From Gnetum montanum (lineage: Eukaryota > Streptophyta > Gnetopsida > Gnetales > Gnetaceae): a stretch of DNA of 64,000 bases. The position numbers and the translations under genes were made by a program. This document shows, piece by piece, positions 35,100 through 47,096 of this stretch. Position 1 is the first letter of the stretch; each line of letters begins with the position of its first letter. Below the pieces are notes generated by a model that worked only from the letters and a program-made list of their open reading frames with translations, was not told where the DNA came from and made no database searches. The stretch lies in contig MNCI01004706.1 of assembly GCA_015680685.1 (NCBI GenBank), forward strand, positions 1,026 to 65,025, given 5' to 3'.

Positions 35100-37677
35100 A
35101 TGAACCCTGTAAAGACCACCACTGCCGCCACTCAAGTCACTAACATCCAAAACACCATGGTTGTCCAACAGCCCACCGCGCAACACCCGGGAGTACAACC
35201 CACAGTGGGGCNGAGTGTGATAGGAGTCCTCATGTTTAGATTAGCAAATTCGTCCTCTTCTTCCAGTTGGGGATCCACTGCAGGCTGATCCAACGAGTGG
35301 CTCCTTTGCAGGAGGAGCTNCCACCAGAAACATCAGCACTAGTGCATATTCCTCCCCTGAGCGACCCCCAACCCAACACCTTCCCTCTCACCATCATCCC
35401 CACTGCAGCTGCAGGCTCGTCCTCACAAGCACTACCCCCTCACGATAGCATGGGAGTGACATTTCCACCCCAAGTGATAGGGATTCCACACGTGATACCA
35501 GCATCCACATCCGCTCACTACATCCCACACATTCAAATGCATGCAGCCTCCTCGACTGCCGTAACCCAATAGGGAGTCCCTTCGCACAACGTGGCTGGGC
35601 AATGGCCAGTGATGGGTGTGCCATCACACCAATCCTCTCACCACCACGTGCTACCCCATACAATTCCACTAGCCAACATTCCCTAGGTACAACACCAACC
35701 ACAGCAACAACAGCCTTTCCCCTATAATGTGTCGTCCTTAGTGCCACCCACTGTAAACTTCCCACAAGCACAGCCGCCAACTGCGCAGCTTTCAGCCTTT
35801 CAACCCACCATCCAATAGTCTAACCCATACAATATACCACAACCTCAAGTTTTCTTGTCACCTAGTGCCCAATACTGGGCAGATGCCAAAAAACTAATGC
35901 AGGAACTTACTGACGAGGTAAAGCACCTCAAAACGGCTGCTGACGGAGAGCTGAAGGTAGTGGACTTCTACCACGATGACCCCATCAGCCCCTTTGTCCT
36001 GCCTCTAACATTACCCAAAGGCATATCGTTGCTAACATTAACCAAATATAATGGGGAAACAAACCCCAATGCCCATCTCATAACATTTAGGTTAGAATGC
36101 GCGTTACTCCAGGCATGGCCTCATACCATTTTACGAGTGTTCCCTATGTCCCTTGCCGGGAGAGCACTCGATTGGTACCGAGCCTTGCCGAGGAACTCTA
36201 TATTCTCCTTGGAAGAATTGTTACATCAGTTCGTGACCAGGTTCAAATATAACTTGAAACCTGAAGTGACACTGGATAGCCTCATATAGGTTAAACAAGC
36301 ACCGCTTGAACCTGTACAAAAATTCATTTAGAGGTGGAGTGCTGCCCTCAACGAGATGCACAAGCCAATCTCCCAAACATACCTACTTACTATTCTAAAA
36401 GGGACCGTTAATGACTTTTTTAAATCCAAGTTGTACTATCTTAACGCGCGTAACCTCAACCAAGCTTTTGTATAGATCAAAAACATAGAAGAGGCGGCTC
36501 AAAACAGCCACGACCCTACATACTTAGCCTTCAAAAATTAACACACTAAAAAAGATAAAGAGAAGGCTAAGGAAACTATAGCAGTAATAGCAGGAACGCA
36601 ATAGCAAAACAAACCACCACTAACCCCTACTAACTATAATAAACCTGCTCCCACAACTGCGTCGGAATCATCATCATCGCAGAACCCAACAACAAACCGT
36701 ACGTGAAATTTTGAGAGGAAAGAACCCTCTCAATATACGCCTCTGCCAATGAAGCCATCCCAGCTCTTCGATCAACTCCTAAAAGCTGGGTTAATGAAAC
36801 ATAAGCAGTTATCCCCTGCGGCCATCTAGAGACATGACCAGTTCTGTCAACTCGTTCAGAACCCAAGCCTAGCAACGCCAGATGGGCCTCCCGTACCCAA
36901 ATGCTTTAGAATGGATCGCTTTTGCGACTACCATCAATGAAACGAGCATGGTACAGATTACTGTTTCACCTTGAAGCAGGATATACAACAAATGATCGAT
37001 GATGACCAAATCACCTTTGACAAGGACAACCCTATCCAACCGCAGAATCAAGCTATGGGGGTCTATAAAGACCCTCTAAACACCAAATAGGCACAATACG
37101 TTATCAATATAATCTACCTTGATGATGATTCTGAGACACCCATCATTAACATCGTCTACCTTGAATGTACACAACAAACATCTAACAGGCCATTTACAGT
37201 TCGCATTCCTACTTCTGCATCCACATCCATGCTCCAACCACCGCAGGTCCCGCAGTGGCCATATGTTGTTCAGGTGCCTCCAGCTGTAGCGACGTCTAAC
37301 ACCATGACACATGACAAACCATACGTGATGCGTGTCCCTCCCGTCATTCACTCAAATGCACCAACCCATTCTACTCGGCCTGCCCCTTTCGTAGTCCGAG
37401 TACCACCAGCAGTCGCAATAGCGGAGGTCAAACCTCCACCAAAATCAACCCCGTATATCGTTAGGATACACGAAAGTCCTAATGATTACCAAGCCTCAAC
37501 CTCACAAACGTAAGGCAAACCCAGCCCCTACGTCATTAGGGTACCTGGCCGACCATCTGACCAATCACATCCGACTGTCCAACCGCAACTCCGCCTGGCT
37601 CCATATGTGGTAAGAATCCCAGAGCAACCCGAGGCTCCAAGACCAATCCCACCTCCACACCACACATGAGAACGCTT
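35100..37677 (+). pseudogene. Element F gag
   Basis: Gag starts at the ATG at 35100 (MNPVKTTT). It has a Pro/Gln/His-rich N-terminal part to about 35850. The gag core follows at about 35940-36480 (KYNGETNPNAHL, MSLAGRALDWYRALP, SLEELLHQFVTRF), a pattern typical of Tat gag. A knuckle of Tat style near 36915-36965 reads CDYHQ-x-NEHGTDYC, with a stop at x. Seven short PYVVRVP-like repeats fill 37195-37620 before the protease. One frame holds from about 35267 to 38452 with more than ten stops, nearly all TAG or TGA. Two single-N joins (35212, 35320) disturb the start. Confidence 0.85.
37195..37620 (+). repeat. Peptide repeat PYVVRVP in gag-protease linker
   Basis: Seven coding repeats spaced about 60-80 bases: FTVRIP, PYVVQVP, PYVMRVP, PFVVRVP, PYIVRIH, PYVIRVP, PYVVRIP. 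They are separated by variable Pro/Thr/Ser-rich spacers. Confidence 0.8.
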
Positions 37678-37702
37678 AACAGATAGGCTTACACGTGAAC
37701 GT

Positions 37703-38964
37703 GTGGAGAAGGAACACCAACGGCTAGCTATGGGGCCACCTAAGCCCACTCCACTTAACGTCATACCCATGACACAACCTAACAGTCAACCAAACGTAGC
37801 CAATGAAGGTGAATCATCCGAAAAAACTGATACGTCTAAAACACCAGCTTCTAACAAAAATGATGGTCCAAAAAAGCACGAAATAAAACTGTTGGGGCCA
37901 ATGGACCCAGTCATCGTTGATAAAAACATCCCCAACAGTAGAGATTTCGCAACAGCTTTGACACAAGTCACTCAAGCATTGAAGCAAAAGAACACTTTAC
38001 TGAGCTTGTACGACTTGGTTCTAACATCCCAAACACATCAGGAAGCTTTGGTGCGTATGTTAACGTCGATCCCAGTAAGTGAGGACTTGCCCCCAAATGA
38101 ACCCTCCATTCATGCAGTAATGTACTCACCTCACGGGGCAACTCCTAAACCATTAAGCTTCCATGACGACAATATTAAGGTGGACAAGAAAATAGGGGAG
38201 ATAACAATAGCCCCCATGTTCATAACGATACATATAAACCAGTTCAAGGAACATAGGGTCCATGTCGACGATGGGGCTGCCACAAGCGTAGTACCATACC
38301 CCATCGTTGAACAACTAGGGCTTACTGAGTTAATCAAACCAACCGCAACTACATGTTTAAAATCATTCAATGGGTCACGTGTGATGGTCAAAGGAATAAT
38401 GACCTTAGACTTCATAGCGGGGGATCAATTCCCACGTCCGTCGATTTCCTAGTAGTTGATGAAATGCCGGGATTCAACTTGATATTAGGAAGACCCTCAT
38501 TGGCCCAACTAAAAGCAATCTCCTCCCCTATACCCCAAGATATCCACTTGTCTTATGAAGGCGGTGAAATCATTATACATGGGGAAACCGCTATACCCAT
38601 CATTTCATCACACGTAGACATGGACCAAGGCTCAGAGGTCGAGCTTGAGGAGCCTAAACAAAACGATAAAAATGTGCAACAACTGGTAAGCAATAAGCCT
38701 TTAAACATGAAATAGGATCCACCTAAAATGGAAACACCTACATCTGACATTGTACACACACCATCTCGATTAGAAAATAACACAGAACCACCGCCAACTA
38801 CCGCAACATCTGAAAACACTAACACAGAAGCCATTCCATCAGACGTCCCTTGGGCTGAATTACCATTCAATGTGATCAGCAAAGGGGACACTGAATACAG
38901 AATCATACCCATTGACATATCGCCTAACATTAAAAAGAAGAACATTAAAAAACTATTGCAATAA
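37703..38964 (+). pseudogene. Element F retropepsin-like protease region
   Basis: The aspartic protease cuts the polyprotein. The flap side reads HRVHVDDGAATSVVPYPI near 38255-38300, where DDGA stands for the D-[ST]-G catalytic triad. It continues with CLKSFNGSRVMVKG. The frame then shifts near 38420, and the second frame gives FNLILGRPSLAQLKAI near 38475-38520, the conserved ILGR block. The tail to 38964 (PWAELPFNVISKGDTEYRI) leads to no further motif. The frameshift disables it. Confidence 0.78.
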
Positions 38965-38974
38965 TATCAACATG

Positions 38975-39260
38975 CCCAGTCCGAAACGATGTTAAACTAT
39001 AACAAGTCTGAAACGACGTTAAACTACAACTCGTTCGAAATGACGCTAAACTACGATAAGTCAAAAAACACTAAGCTACACTCCAAGTCTGGAATGACAT
39101 TAAACTATCATGTCCACAAAGACGTAAAACTAGCCACGATCAGAAATGATCGGTCAATTGAGAAACTTACCCACTTTATCCCACATGTTACTTGTTTACA
39201 ATGGGGTCCAAAATGGCCTTCAACTATGCATGGAGGCCCGAAATGGCCTTAAACTAGATC
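38975..39260. repeat. TTAAACT linker repeats, left of antisense gene
   Basis: Five to seven degenerate units such as GACGTTAAACTACAA and GAAATGGCCTTAAACTAG. Related units occur at 44487-44581 and 48283-48660. Confidence 0.75.
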
Positions 39261-42200
39261 ACCTACTTGTGCTTCATTTTCCTCTTATGATTACATCCGC
39301 ATATTACACTTAGAACAAATGAAAAAACAAACCAAAATATTTTACATTGCCATGTCGTCTATGCAATCAAACTCAAAATCAACAAAAAAAACATTTTTTT
39401 TATATACATGCAATGATGCTGTACAATTTTAAGTGTCAATTGTTTCTGTTTATCTCAAATTTTTCAATTTACAATTCCTGTATCAATTTGAATCAGAGTA
39501 GTCCCATAACAGAAAAAACTAAAAACAAAAACAAAAACACTAAGCATCCGGGATGGGAGGGTCATCTCCTTTAGATCCACCAGTGTCGGGAGCCTCTGCT
39601 CCACTAGGGCCAGCCTCTTGAGCATCGTCACCACCTTCATCCTGAAATACAAAATGAGAGAACCAATATAAGAATAAGAGAGCGTCAAAATTTCAAACAT
39701 TCTGTAGCAAATCAGTTTCACAACGACAAAGTATTTACCATAGGAGGTCCCCCTAAGCAAAACTCCAATCAACGAAGGATTTCCTCCTCCGAAACACTAG
39801 CCCAATCTATCTCCCCGAGGCCTAGGTCGATGTCCGCCAAGGCCTTTCCCTTGTCAACAGCTGACCAGACAAGACGTTTCAGAGGAAATTCACCCATGGT
39901 AACTTCCCCGGAAGCAGTGGTAATAACCCTCTTAGGAGATTCCATCTCAACTATGGTGTTCTCCGCAAAAGTGTCAATTCAGAACGTAATCCCAAGCCCT
40001 CTACGAATATCTCAAGTTGTCGTTTCTCTATAGAAACTTCTTTTAATGATTTCTTATAGTGGTGGTTATGATTTTTTCTCATCTTGGCCCCACTTACGCA
40101 TCTTGGAGGCAAATGCCTTCCAATCCTTGCACTTCAAATTCAACAAGTCTATCTGGGCTTTATGTTTTGTGAACCTTCGAGTTAGTGATGCATGGCGATT
40201 TAACAAATTCCAATATCTATTGTACATAATCTCGGACGTTCGCCAAGACCTATCACTTGCTAATCGGGCCAAAGCGAAGTCATAACAAGCCTTGAGGTCA
40301 TCACGTTCGGCTGATAACTCGGAGGCTTCCTTCTCCTTTGTCTAGATCTGCAACTATAGTTGTTCGATGGATCGCCTACAGCTCCACACCGACTTGGCGT
40401 TATGGACAAGGCTCTCCGCCACCTCATTGTAAACCGGCCTTGGTACTTGTTCCACTTCTAGGGGTAGTGTGGCCAAACTGTCAATGCAGATCATCTCAAC
40501 AGGATCCCACCTCAACTTGGCACCTATGCGTATGAAAAGATCAAACATTAAGACAACAGAAATAAGGTGTAGCACTCTAAAATGACAAGCCATTTAAAAA
40601 CATTATACCTATTTCGGGGTGGACATCCTAAATTCGTTCGACAACCTCTTCAAGGATCCCGGCCACAAAATCCATCTTACTTGGCATTTTAGACCAAGTA
40701 AATGGCTCACGGGTGCAGGAACTAACCTCAGCGGTCCTCTCAGGGGGAACCATCTTCATGGGTACATCTAAGCGCACCGTCCTGGTCTCATTGCCTTCAT
40801 CTGGAAAATGAAAATATGAAAATAAAATGCAGTAGAAATGACAATTAATAGGACAAGTTAAAATGAAAAGAAGACGTACCGTGCTCTTTGTCACCTTCTG
40901 CGGGATCCCCTAAGTCCAGATCTCCCTTGAGAAAGCTGCTGAACATTTGGTTGATACCATCCTGGTCATCCAGCGGCTCAATTTCCGTGGTGTTTTCCTT
41001 TAATTCCTCCATTCCTCCTCCCGGATCCTTATCCACATTTTCCTCTTCATTGTTCCGCTCTGCGTTGGTCTCGTCCTCCTCGGTGATGGTTTCTAGCGCC
41101 TGCTTCCTCACTTCTCAAACCAAGCCAAAGACGTTAGTGATATGTAAGTGATTGAAAAGAAAAGAAAAATTATGAACCAAATAAAAACAATAACATAATA
41201 AGCTGGCTAAGTCTACATACCGGGCATCTTGAATCTTATATGCTTTACTCGTGGTTCCCTCACATTAGCAGCCTCCTCAGCTGGGCGTTCGTGTCTCTTC
41301 AGCTTTGTTTTGGCCTGGCCCACGATTTCTTTGATAACCCGCTCAGCTCTCCTTGTAGTGAGGGGCACGTCATTTGGCTCCAACCCCAGACTATCGCGAG
41401 TATGAATGGAGGTACCCGATGATCCCCCAGGCGTAATAGACACGGGCTCGTTGATGCCTTCAGGCGCATCCTGGGACTTGGCTGTATCGAACAAGTGATT
41501 GATCCACAGGCAGGATAGTTGACCCCGATCCCGTAGAACAAACTTGTTATCCACGTGGACTACCAAAAACTCGGCAAACCGACGAAGGTAACCGGCGAAG
41601 AAAGCAAAGGTGAAGTGGGATTGCACCTCAATATTTGAGTGCAACTGCACTATCTCCTTGTGCATGCCCGATAATAGAAATTCAGCCTAGTTATAGCGCA
41701 CGCCAGTTTCCAGGATAGTTCTCATAACGCGCACAACCTCAACCCCAAGGCTCTTCACCTGAGAAAGGGTTTTGGGGAATACACGTGCCCTAAACAGGGG
41801 ATACAGTTCATTCACCTCTTCAACTTTTGTCTTCCCCTGCATCGGGAACCCCTTGGCACCCTTGGCCAGGCCCAACCAGTCCTCCAACTCGTGCACCGTA
41901 TGGAGCTCTTTATGAGCTCTGTCTAGAACTACACTTATGCCATCTGCCGGTACCCCAAATAAGTTTGAGAAAAACTTGGGCGATAGATGGAAAGCTACCT
42001 TAACACCCTTAACCCGGGTGTTGTAGTATGAGACAGACTCATTAAAAGAATCCATGATCCCAATCATTTCTCCTATTGATACATCAGGACTTGGGGTCAT
42101 GAAAAGCTCCATAAGGCCGACATTAGTCAAGCAATGAACAATAGATGACGAAGCACAGTTGCACAACCATTTTTGGGCCTTATTCACCTCTCCGAACTTC

Positions 42201-43141
42201 ATTGACAATGTCATCTCAGTTCGCCCAGTTGTGATAGGATCCCCGCCAGGAGGTGCATCAACTGCAAACGCAATATAAGGTTGTCGTATCAGTATAACCC
42301 TCGACAATTAGAACACGTTATCACATCCAAAAGACATTGTCACTTACCTCCTGTAGTAGACTTGGATGTGCTACCTGGACCAGAGTCACAAGGGAAAACT
42401 GGCCCCTTGTCCGACCAATCTTTATCCAGCCATCCACGAGCTTGACACAATGCCAACACTCTAGAGAATCGTTGGTGGAAATAAATGATGTCCCCCTTCA
42501 TTAGACCTATTAGAGCTTTACGAAGGGTCGGACCCGCCATGAATGCCTCTAGAGTGGTACGAGTTAAGGAAAGCCCATCATCTTCGACACATATTCCGTC
42601 CGCATTACTTTTTGGCCTACAAATGAGTGGATGTCAAAAATGAGGCAAACGCCAAACGATGAAAAGAAGCAATAAAATTGAACAGTCCTACCTACCTACT
42701 CGGTACACTGTGCCGGGAGGGTTCTGGAACAATGTATGCATGTGCGCAACTAAAAATAAAGTATTATCGAGGTAGCCCTGCCCTCATGGTAATCGGGCCC
42801 ACACGCGCACTAACGGGCATGTGGACTTAGGCCCACGGGAAGAACCATCCTCATTGATAAACTGCCCCTCGTCGATGTCTTCCATGAAGATAATGACATC
42901 CTCCGTGGCTCTTGGCAACATCGCCTCAACTATGCTCCATGCCACCAATTCATCCAAGTGCGACCAGATAACTACTTCAAAGTTGTCCAGTATGAAGGAC
43001 AAGAATTCAGACGCACCTTCTCTGAACCAAACCCCGTTGTGCTCCACGGTTAGGTTCGGGGTAGGCTCATCCGCCTCCATGGGGCCAAACCATGTTAGCA
43101 CCCCAACAAGCTCAACCACGAGGAGAAAAGGCTTGGTATCC

Positions 43142-43909
43142 CTGCAAACAGCCAAATGTAAAATCAGCCATGCTTCAAAATAGTGCGAAAAATAAAGGTC
43201 TGCATCGTAGACTGGCACTTAGAAAATTTTCTAACTGTTTACGCCCGACGTATACGCTACTAAACCTAGCGTATACGCTACCAAAATCTGTTTACGCCCG
43301 GCGTATACACTGCTAAACCTAGCGTATACGCTGCCAAAATTTGTTTACGCCCGACGTATACGCTGCCTGACCCAGCGTATACGCTAACAACAAACTATTT
43401 ACGCTGACGCCCGAACCTCTTACACTCAACGTATACGCTGGAGAAACCCTCAGCGTATATGCCATAGAGGTTGCCAGCGTAAATAGTCTACGCTAAACAC
43501 TGAGCAAATAGTTCACACCAGAAATGTGAAAAACAAGTCTACGCTGCATCATACTTAAAAGAACAACTGTCTACGCCAAGCGTATATGCCGAAGAAACCC
43601 TCAGCATATACGTCGTCACAATGAAAATAGAGCTTACGCTAACAGAACAGAAAAATTATGCTGATAAAACTTTGTGCATAGAAAACTTATTATGCTGTGG
43701 TTTACGCTGTGCAGGAAAAGTGTTTACGCTGATGAAACCAATTACGCCCTGACAGTCTACGCTAACCCGACTTCATGCTATCAATTTACGCTCAGCGTAT
43801 ATGTAGAAACCCTCCAAGCTAACTTGTTACGCTGGGCGTATACGCCGAGACTGTGTACAAGACCGTCTATGCTATGAAGGTAATAAATAGAGATAGGATC
43901 AGAGCCTAC
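43142..43909 (-). other. Intron 1 of the antisense gene, filled with TACGCT repeats
   Basis: Donor AG-GTAGGC at 43909 and acceptor TTTGCAG at 43142. A 53-bp tandem unit occurs nearly three times at 43236-43395, each with two GCGTATACGC-type palindromes. Looser TACGCT words continue to about 43840. Confidence 0.7.
43236..43395. repeat. 53-bp tandem repeat with GCGTATACGC palindromes
   Basis: Units start at 43236, 43289 and 43342 with TGTTTACGCCCG. Each contains two palindromic cores also found in the F LTR. Confidence 0.88.
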
Positions 43910-44040
43910 CTATGTGATGTTCCAGGCCATGATGGAATCCTTTGCTGGGGCAGGCACTACAGCATGGCTTCGCTCTCCTCCGCGAACGTCAAGTCAGGAC
44001 TCTTCCTCCCCTGCCCTTCCACCTCCTTGCCCTTGCCCAT

Positions 44041-44330
44041 CTCGACGTCTACGTTGGGATAGATGGCTCACGCTAAGAGTTAAAATTATTTACGCCTACG
44101 CTCGGTCTTCTACGCTCGGTGTCTACGCTGGGGTTTGATGGTTAGCGTCTATGCTGGGGTTTAGGTTTGGCGTCTACGCTGCTGTCTGAGTTACGCTTAC
44201 ACTAGGTTCCGCAGTTTACGCTTACGCTCGCTCAGTCGCTTACGCTCAAAATGAAATGTAACAAATGAAGCTTCCCCCCCCCTTTATATAGCGCTCCATT
44301 GACGCTGACGTCGTCGTTTGCGCTGACATT
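44041..44330 (-). promoter_or_regulatory. Antisense promoter and leader of the F accessory gene
   Basis: TATA box CTATATAAAGG on the minus strand at 44281-44291. It is followed by a leader (44255-44090) crowded with TACGCT and AGCGTAGAC words, then the start codon at 44040. Upstream, 44292-44330 has more GACGCTGACG-type words. Confidence 0.6.
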
Positions 44331-44486
44331 GCTCCTTTTCGCCATTTTGTGCCTTTTTACTTATTTTTCGCTAAAACTTCCCCAGAAAAAATAATAAAAA
44401 TTATTAAAAACAGAAATTACTACATCCTGGTTCCTTTGTGGACCCCATTTCATACGTTTACGCTAAACATTCTAGTGAAAACACAC

Positions 44487-44581
44487 CTACGGCCCGGTAA
44501 GGCCTTAAACTGCCATTCTCAAACTCGCCTACAGCCCGGTATGGCCTTAAACTGCCACCTACGGCCCGGCAAGGCCTTAAA
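44487..44581. repeat. 30-bp linker repeat, right of antisense gene
   Basis: Three copies of CCTACGGCCCGGTAAGGCC followed by TTAAACTGCCA. The GGCCTTAAACT core also occurs at 39245-39255. Confidence 0.85.
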
Positions 44582-44699
44582 CTGCTATGTGTCCCGGTGT
44601 GATGATAATCCACCATCATGCACGTACACATAATTTAAAATGACCAAAGAAACATAGAACATCACCCATTAGCTCATTCTGCCCTCTGTTTATTGGCAG

Positions 44700-45966
44700 G
44701 AGCAAGTCTGATGGATTAACAGCGCTTAACCGAACCATTAATTATCGATGGACCATATGGAAAAATTGCAAGGGATGTCGACACGAGCCTCATCCATCTA
44801 AGTTCCTCAACGGAAGACACTGTCATAGCCTCAACACAACAAACAATAGACAACTACGAAGGTATAATGAAATCCCTCGACATAGAAGTCGAGAATATCA
44901 CCGAAGACCCGTTGACCGAAACCCCCATCACTATGCCCGATGGGGAAATCAAAATACTAAAATTAAGCACATTACTAAAATCACACCTAGCCAAAAACAT
45001 TGAAAACATGCTTAGGGAAAATATGAAATAATTCTCTTGGTCCTACACAGACATGCCTGGACTAGATCCCCGAATTGTCCAACACAATATTATCCTTGAC
45101 CCGAAGTTAAGGCTGGTAAAACAAAAAGCACGAAAGGTTAAACCTGAGGTGGCATTAGCAGTTCGCAATGAGATCACCAAGCTTTATCAAGCTGGCTTCA
45201 TTTGAGCTGTTGATTACACCGAGTGGGTGTCCAACATGGTCATTGTCCCGAAGAAGAATGGAAGCATTCATTTGTGCATTGACTTCCGGGATTTAAATGT
45301 TGCAACCATAAAAGATGATTTTCCCCTGCCCATCATCGATCAACTTGTTGACTCAACTACTGAGCATGCATTATTATCTTTTATGGACGGCTTCTCGGGG
45401 TACAATCAGATACGCATCAACCCAGAGCATCAGATTTGGACAACCTTTATGACACCATGGGGAACCTTTTGTTACACAATGATGCCTTTTGGTCTCAAGA
45501 ATGCTGGGGCCACGTATCAAAGAGCAATGACATTCATCTTTAGCGATTACATGTTACACTCGCTCAAAGATTACGTGGATGACATTGTGGTTAAATCAAA
45601 AATAGAGGAACAACACGTACAAGACCTCGACTTAGTATTAAAACGTTGTTTAAAATACGAATTGAGACTCAACCCGAAAAAATGTGTCTTTGGCGTCAAG
45701 ACAGGAAAAATGCTTGGATTTATAGCCTCAGAAGCAAGGATACGAGTAGACCCCGATAAGGTTAAGGCCATAACAAACCTAAAACCACCAGGAAATCTTA
45801 CTAAACTTCAAGGTCTACAGGGTAGATTACAGTTTATCAGGCGCTTCATAGAAAAATTGACGGACAAGCTAAAACCTATGAACCACCTGTTACGCAAGAA
45901 CGTCCATTTTGAATGGACTCCGCAGTGTCAAGAAGCATTTGACAACATTAAAATGGCACTTGCCTG
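44700..45966 (+). pseudogene. Element F reverse transcriptase
   Basis: RT copies the element RNA into DNA. The open part is 45227-45967, with the same frame upstream to about 44700 through three stops. Motifs in order: SNMVIVPKKNGSIHLCIDFR (45230), FPLPIIDQLVD, SFMDGFSGYNQI (first catalytic Asp), TPWGTFCYTMMPFGLKNAGA, and YVDDIVVKS at 45572 (catalytic Asp pair intact). The thumb/connection LRLNPKKCVFGV and LGFIAS follow. The order and sequence are typical gypsy. It ends in a TGA at 45967. Confidence 0.9.
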
Positions 45967-45969
45967 ATT

Positions 45970-46996
45970 ACCAACGGTCTATCCACCTCAAAATGATAAA
46001 CCATTTTACATCTACCTCACTACTTCAGATTCATCAATCGCGTCTATGCTTTGCCAAAAACAAGATGACGGAACCGAAGTCCCTGTATATTACTTAAGCC
46101 ATGCATTAGTTGCCCACGAGAAAAGATATAATGACGTGGAGAGGTCTTATTTAGCTTTAGTTTTCTCTTTGAGAAAGTGGCGACATTACCTCTTCTGCAA
46201 CCAAGTTAATATAATTTGCAAGGATAATGTGCTATGGGCCATAACAGGAAACATTTACGAAACAAGTCAGATAGCCTGCTGGAAAGCCATGATAGCAAAG
46301 TTTGACCTGCGGTACATAGCGCAATCATCATTCAAGGGTCAAGCCATAGCAAGTCAAATGGCCACATCACCAACACACGATCAAGCGATAATGGAGCCAG
46401 AATTCCTGGATGAGAATATAAGCGTCATAGACACAGTTCCCAACGACTACGATGCCATCCTAAACTTTGACGGAGCATCCACCTCTCGAGGGGGAAGTGC
46501 AGCCTCTGTCATCACCTATCCCTCCGGGGAGATCTGACCCCTTGCTTATCGTTTCAATTTTCACTGTACCAACAATGTAGCAGAGTACGAAGGTCTCCTT
46601 AGAGGTCTCGCTGCAGCATTGGCTTTAGACATCACACGGCTTGTGGTTAGAGGCGACTCACAACTAGTCCTAAACCAAGTCACAGACGTCTATATATGTA
46701 AAGCCAAACACTTACAACCATACTGCAACTTGGCAAAACACCTAATGAGGCGATTCGAAAACATCGATGTGCAACACATTTCTAAATATGATAACACCAT
46801 CGCAGACGCGTTAGCCACATTACCATTAAACATATCGCCGAACATGTTCCACACATTGCCAAGCTCCATAACTAGTTGTGCTGCACCAATCACCGATACC
46901 CTTGACACGTTGCCGATTGCATCTGTTAGTACAACACATGCGATAGAATGGTATGATGACATAAAAGAATACCTTCTACGTGGTGAAACACCATGA
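45970..46996 (+). pseudogene. Element F dual RNase H
   Basis: The first, native gypsy RNase H is at about 45990-46370 (FYIYLTTSDSSI, PVYYLSHAL, EKRYNDVERSYLAL, WRHYL). Its first acid is weakened (TTSD for SEYA-type motifs). The second, archaeal-type RNase H is at about 46460-46830: FDGAST, NNVAEYEGLLRGL, VVRGDSQLVLNQV and DNTIADALA supply the D, E, D, D catalytic set. This second domain is the hallmark of Tat-lineage elements. Two stops interrupt the frame. Confidence 0.87.
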
Positions 46997-47094
46997 CATC
47001 TAACAAATGCACAAAAGGACGTAGTGTGGAAACATTCTAAGCAGTATACCCTAGTAGGGGATACACTGTGTCATCGATCCTACGAAGGCATATT

Positions 47095-47095
47095 N
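47095..47095. other. Single-N join with 74-base duplicated overlap
   Basis: The sequence from 47023 is repeated from 47097. Removing one copy restores the pol reading frame between RNase H and integrase, so it is an assembly artefact. Confidence 0.9.
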
Positions 47096-47096
47096 C

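Larger units (their letters stand above)
39540..44040 (-). pseudogene. Antisense eight-exon accessory gene in F (FCP1-like plus transposon domain)
   Basis: Exons on the minus strand are inferred from GT-AG sites and frame: 44040-43910, 43141-42692, 42616-42348, 42261-41221, 41113-40880, 40800-40609, 40523-39739 and 39641-39540. Phases fit at every junction, giving 1,068 codons including the stop. Four consecutive junctions are phase 1. Exon 2 resembles the FCP1/NLI-interacting phosphatase fold (FLSFILDNFEVVIWS, YLDNTLFLV, QNPPGTVY). The catalytic Asp pairs are absent: VELVGVL replaces DLDG and LVAH replaces IDDS. Exon 4 has the same domain as the A/B and D accessory ORFs (AFHLSPKFFSNLFGVP). 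Exons 5 and 8 are acidic. About eleven stops are present, all explicable by C-to-T change. Confidence 0.72.
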
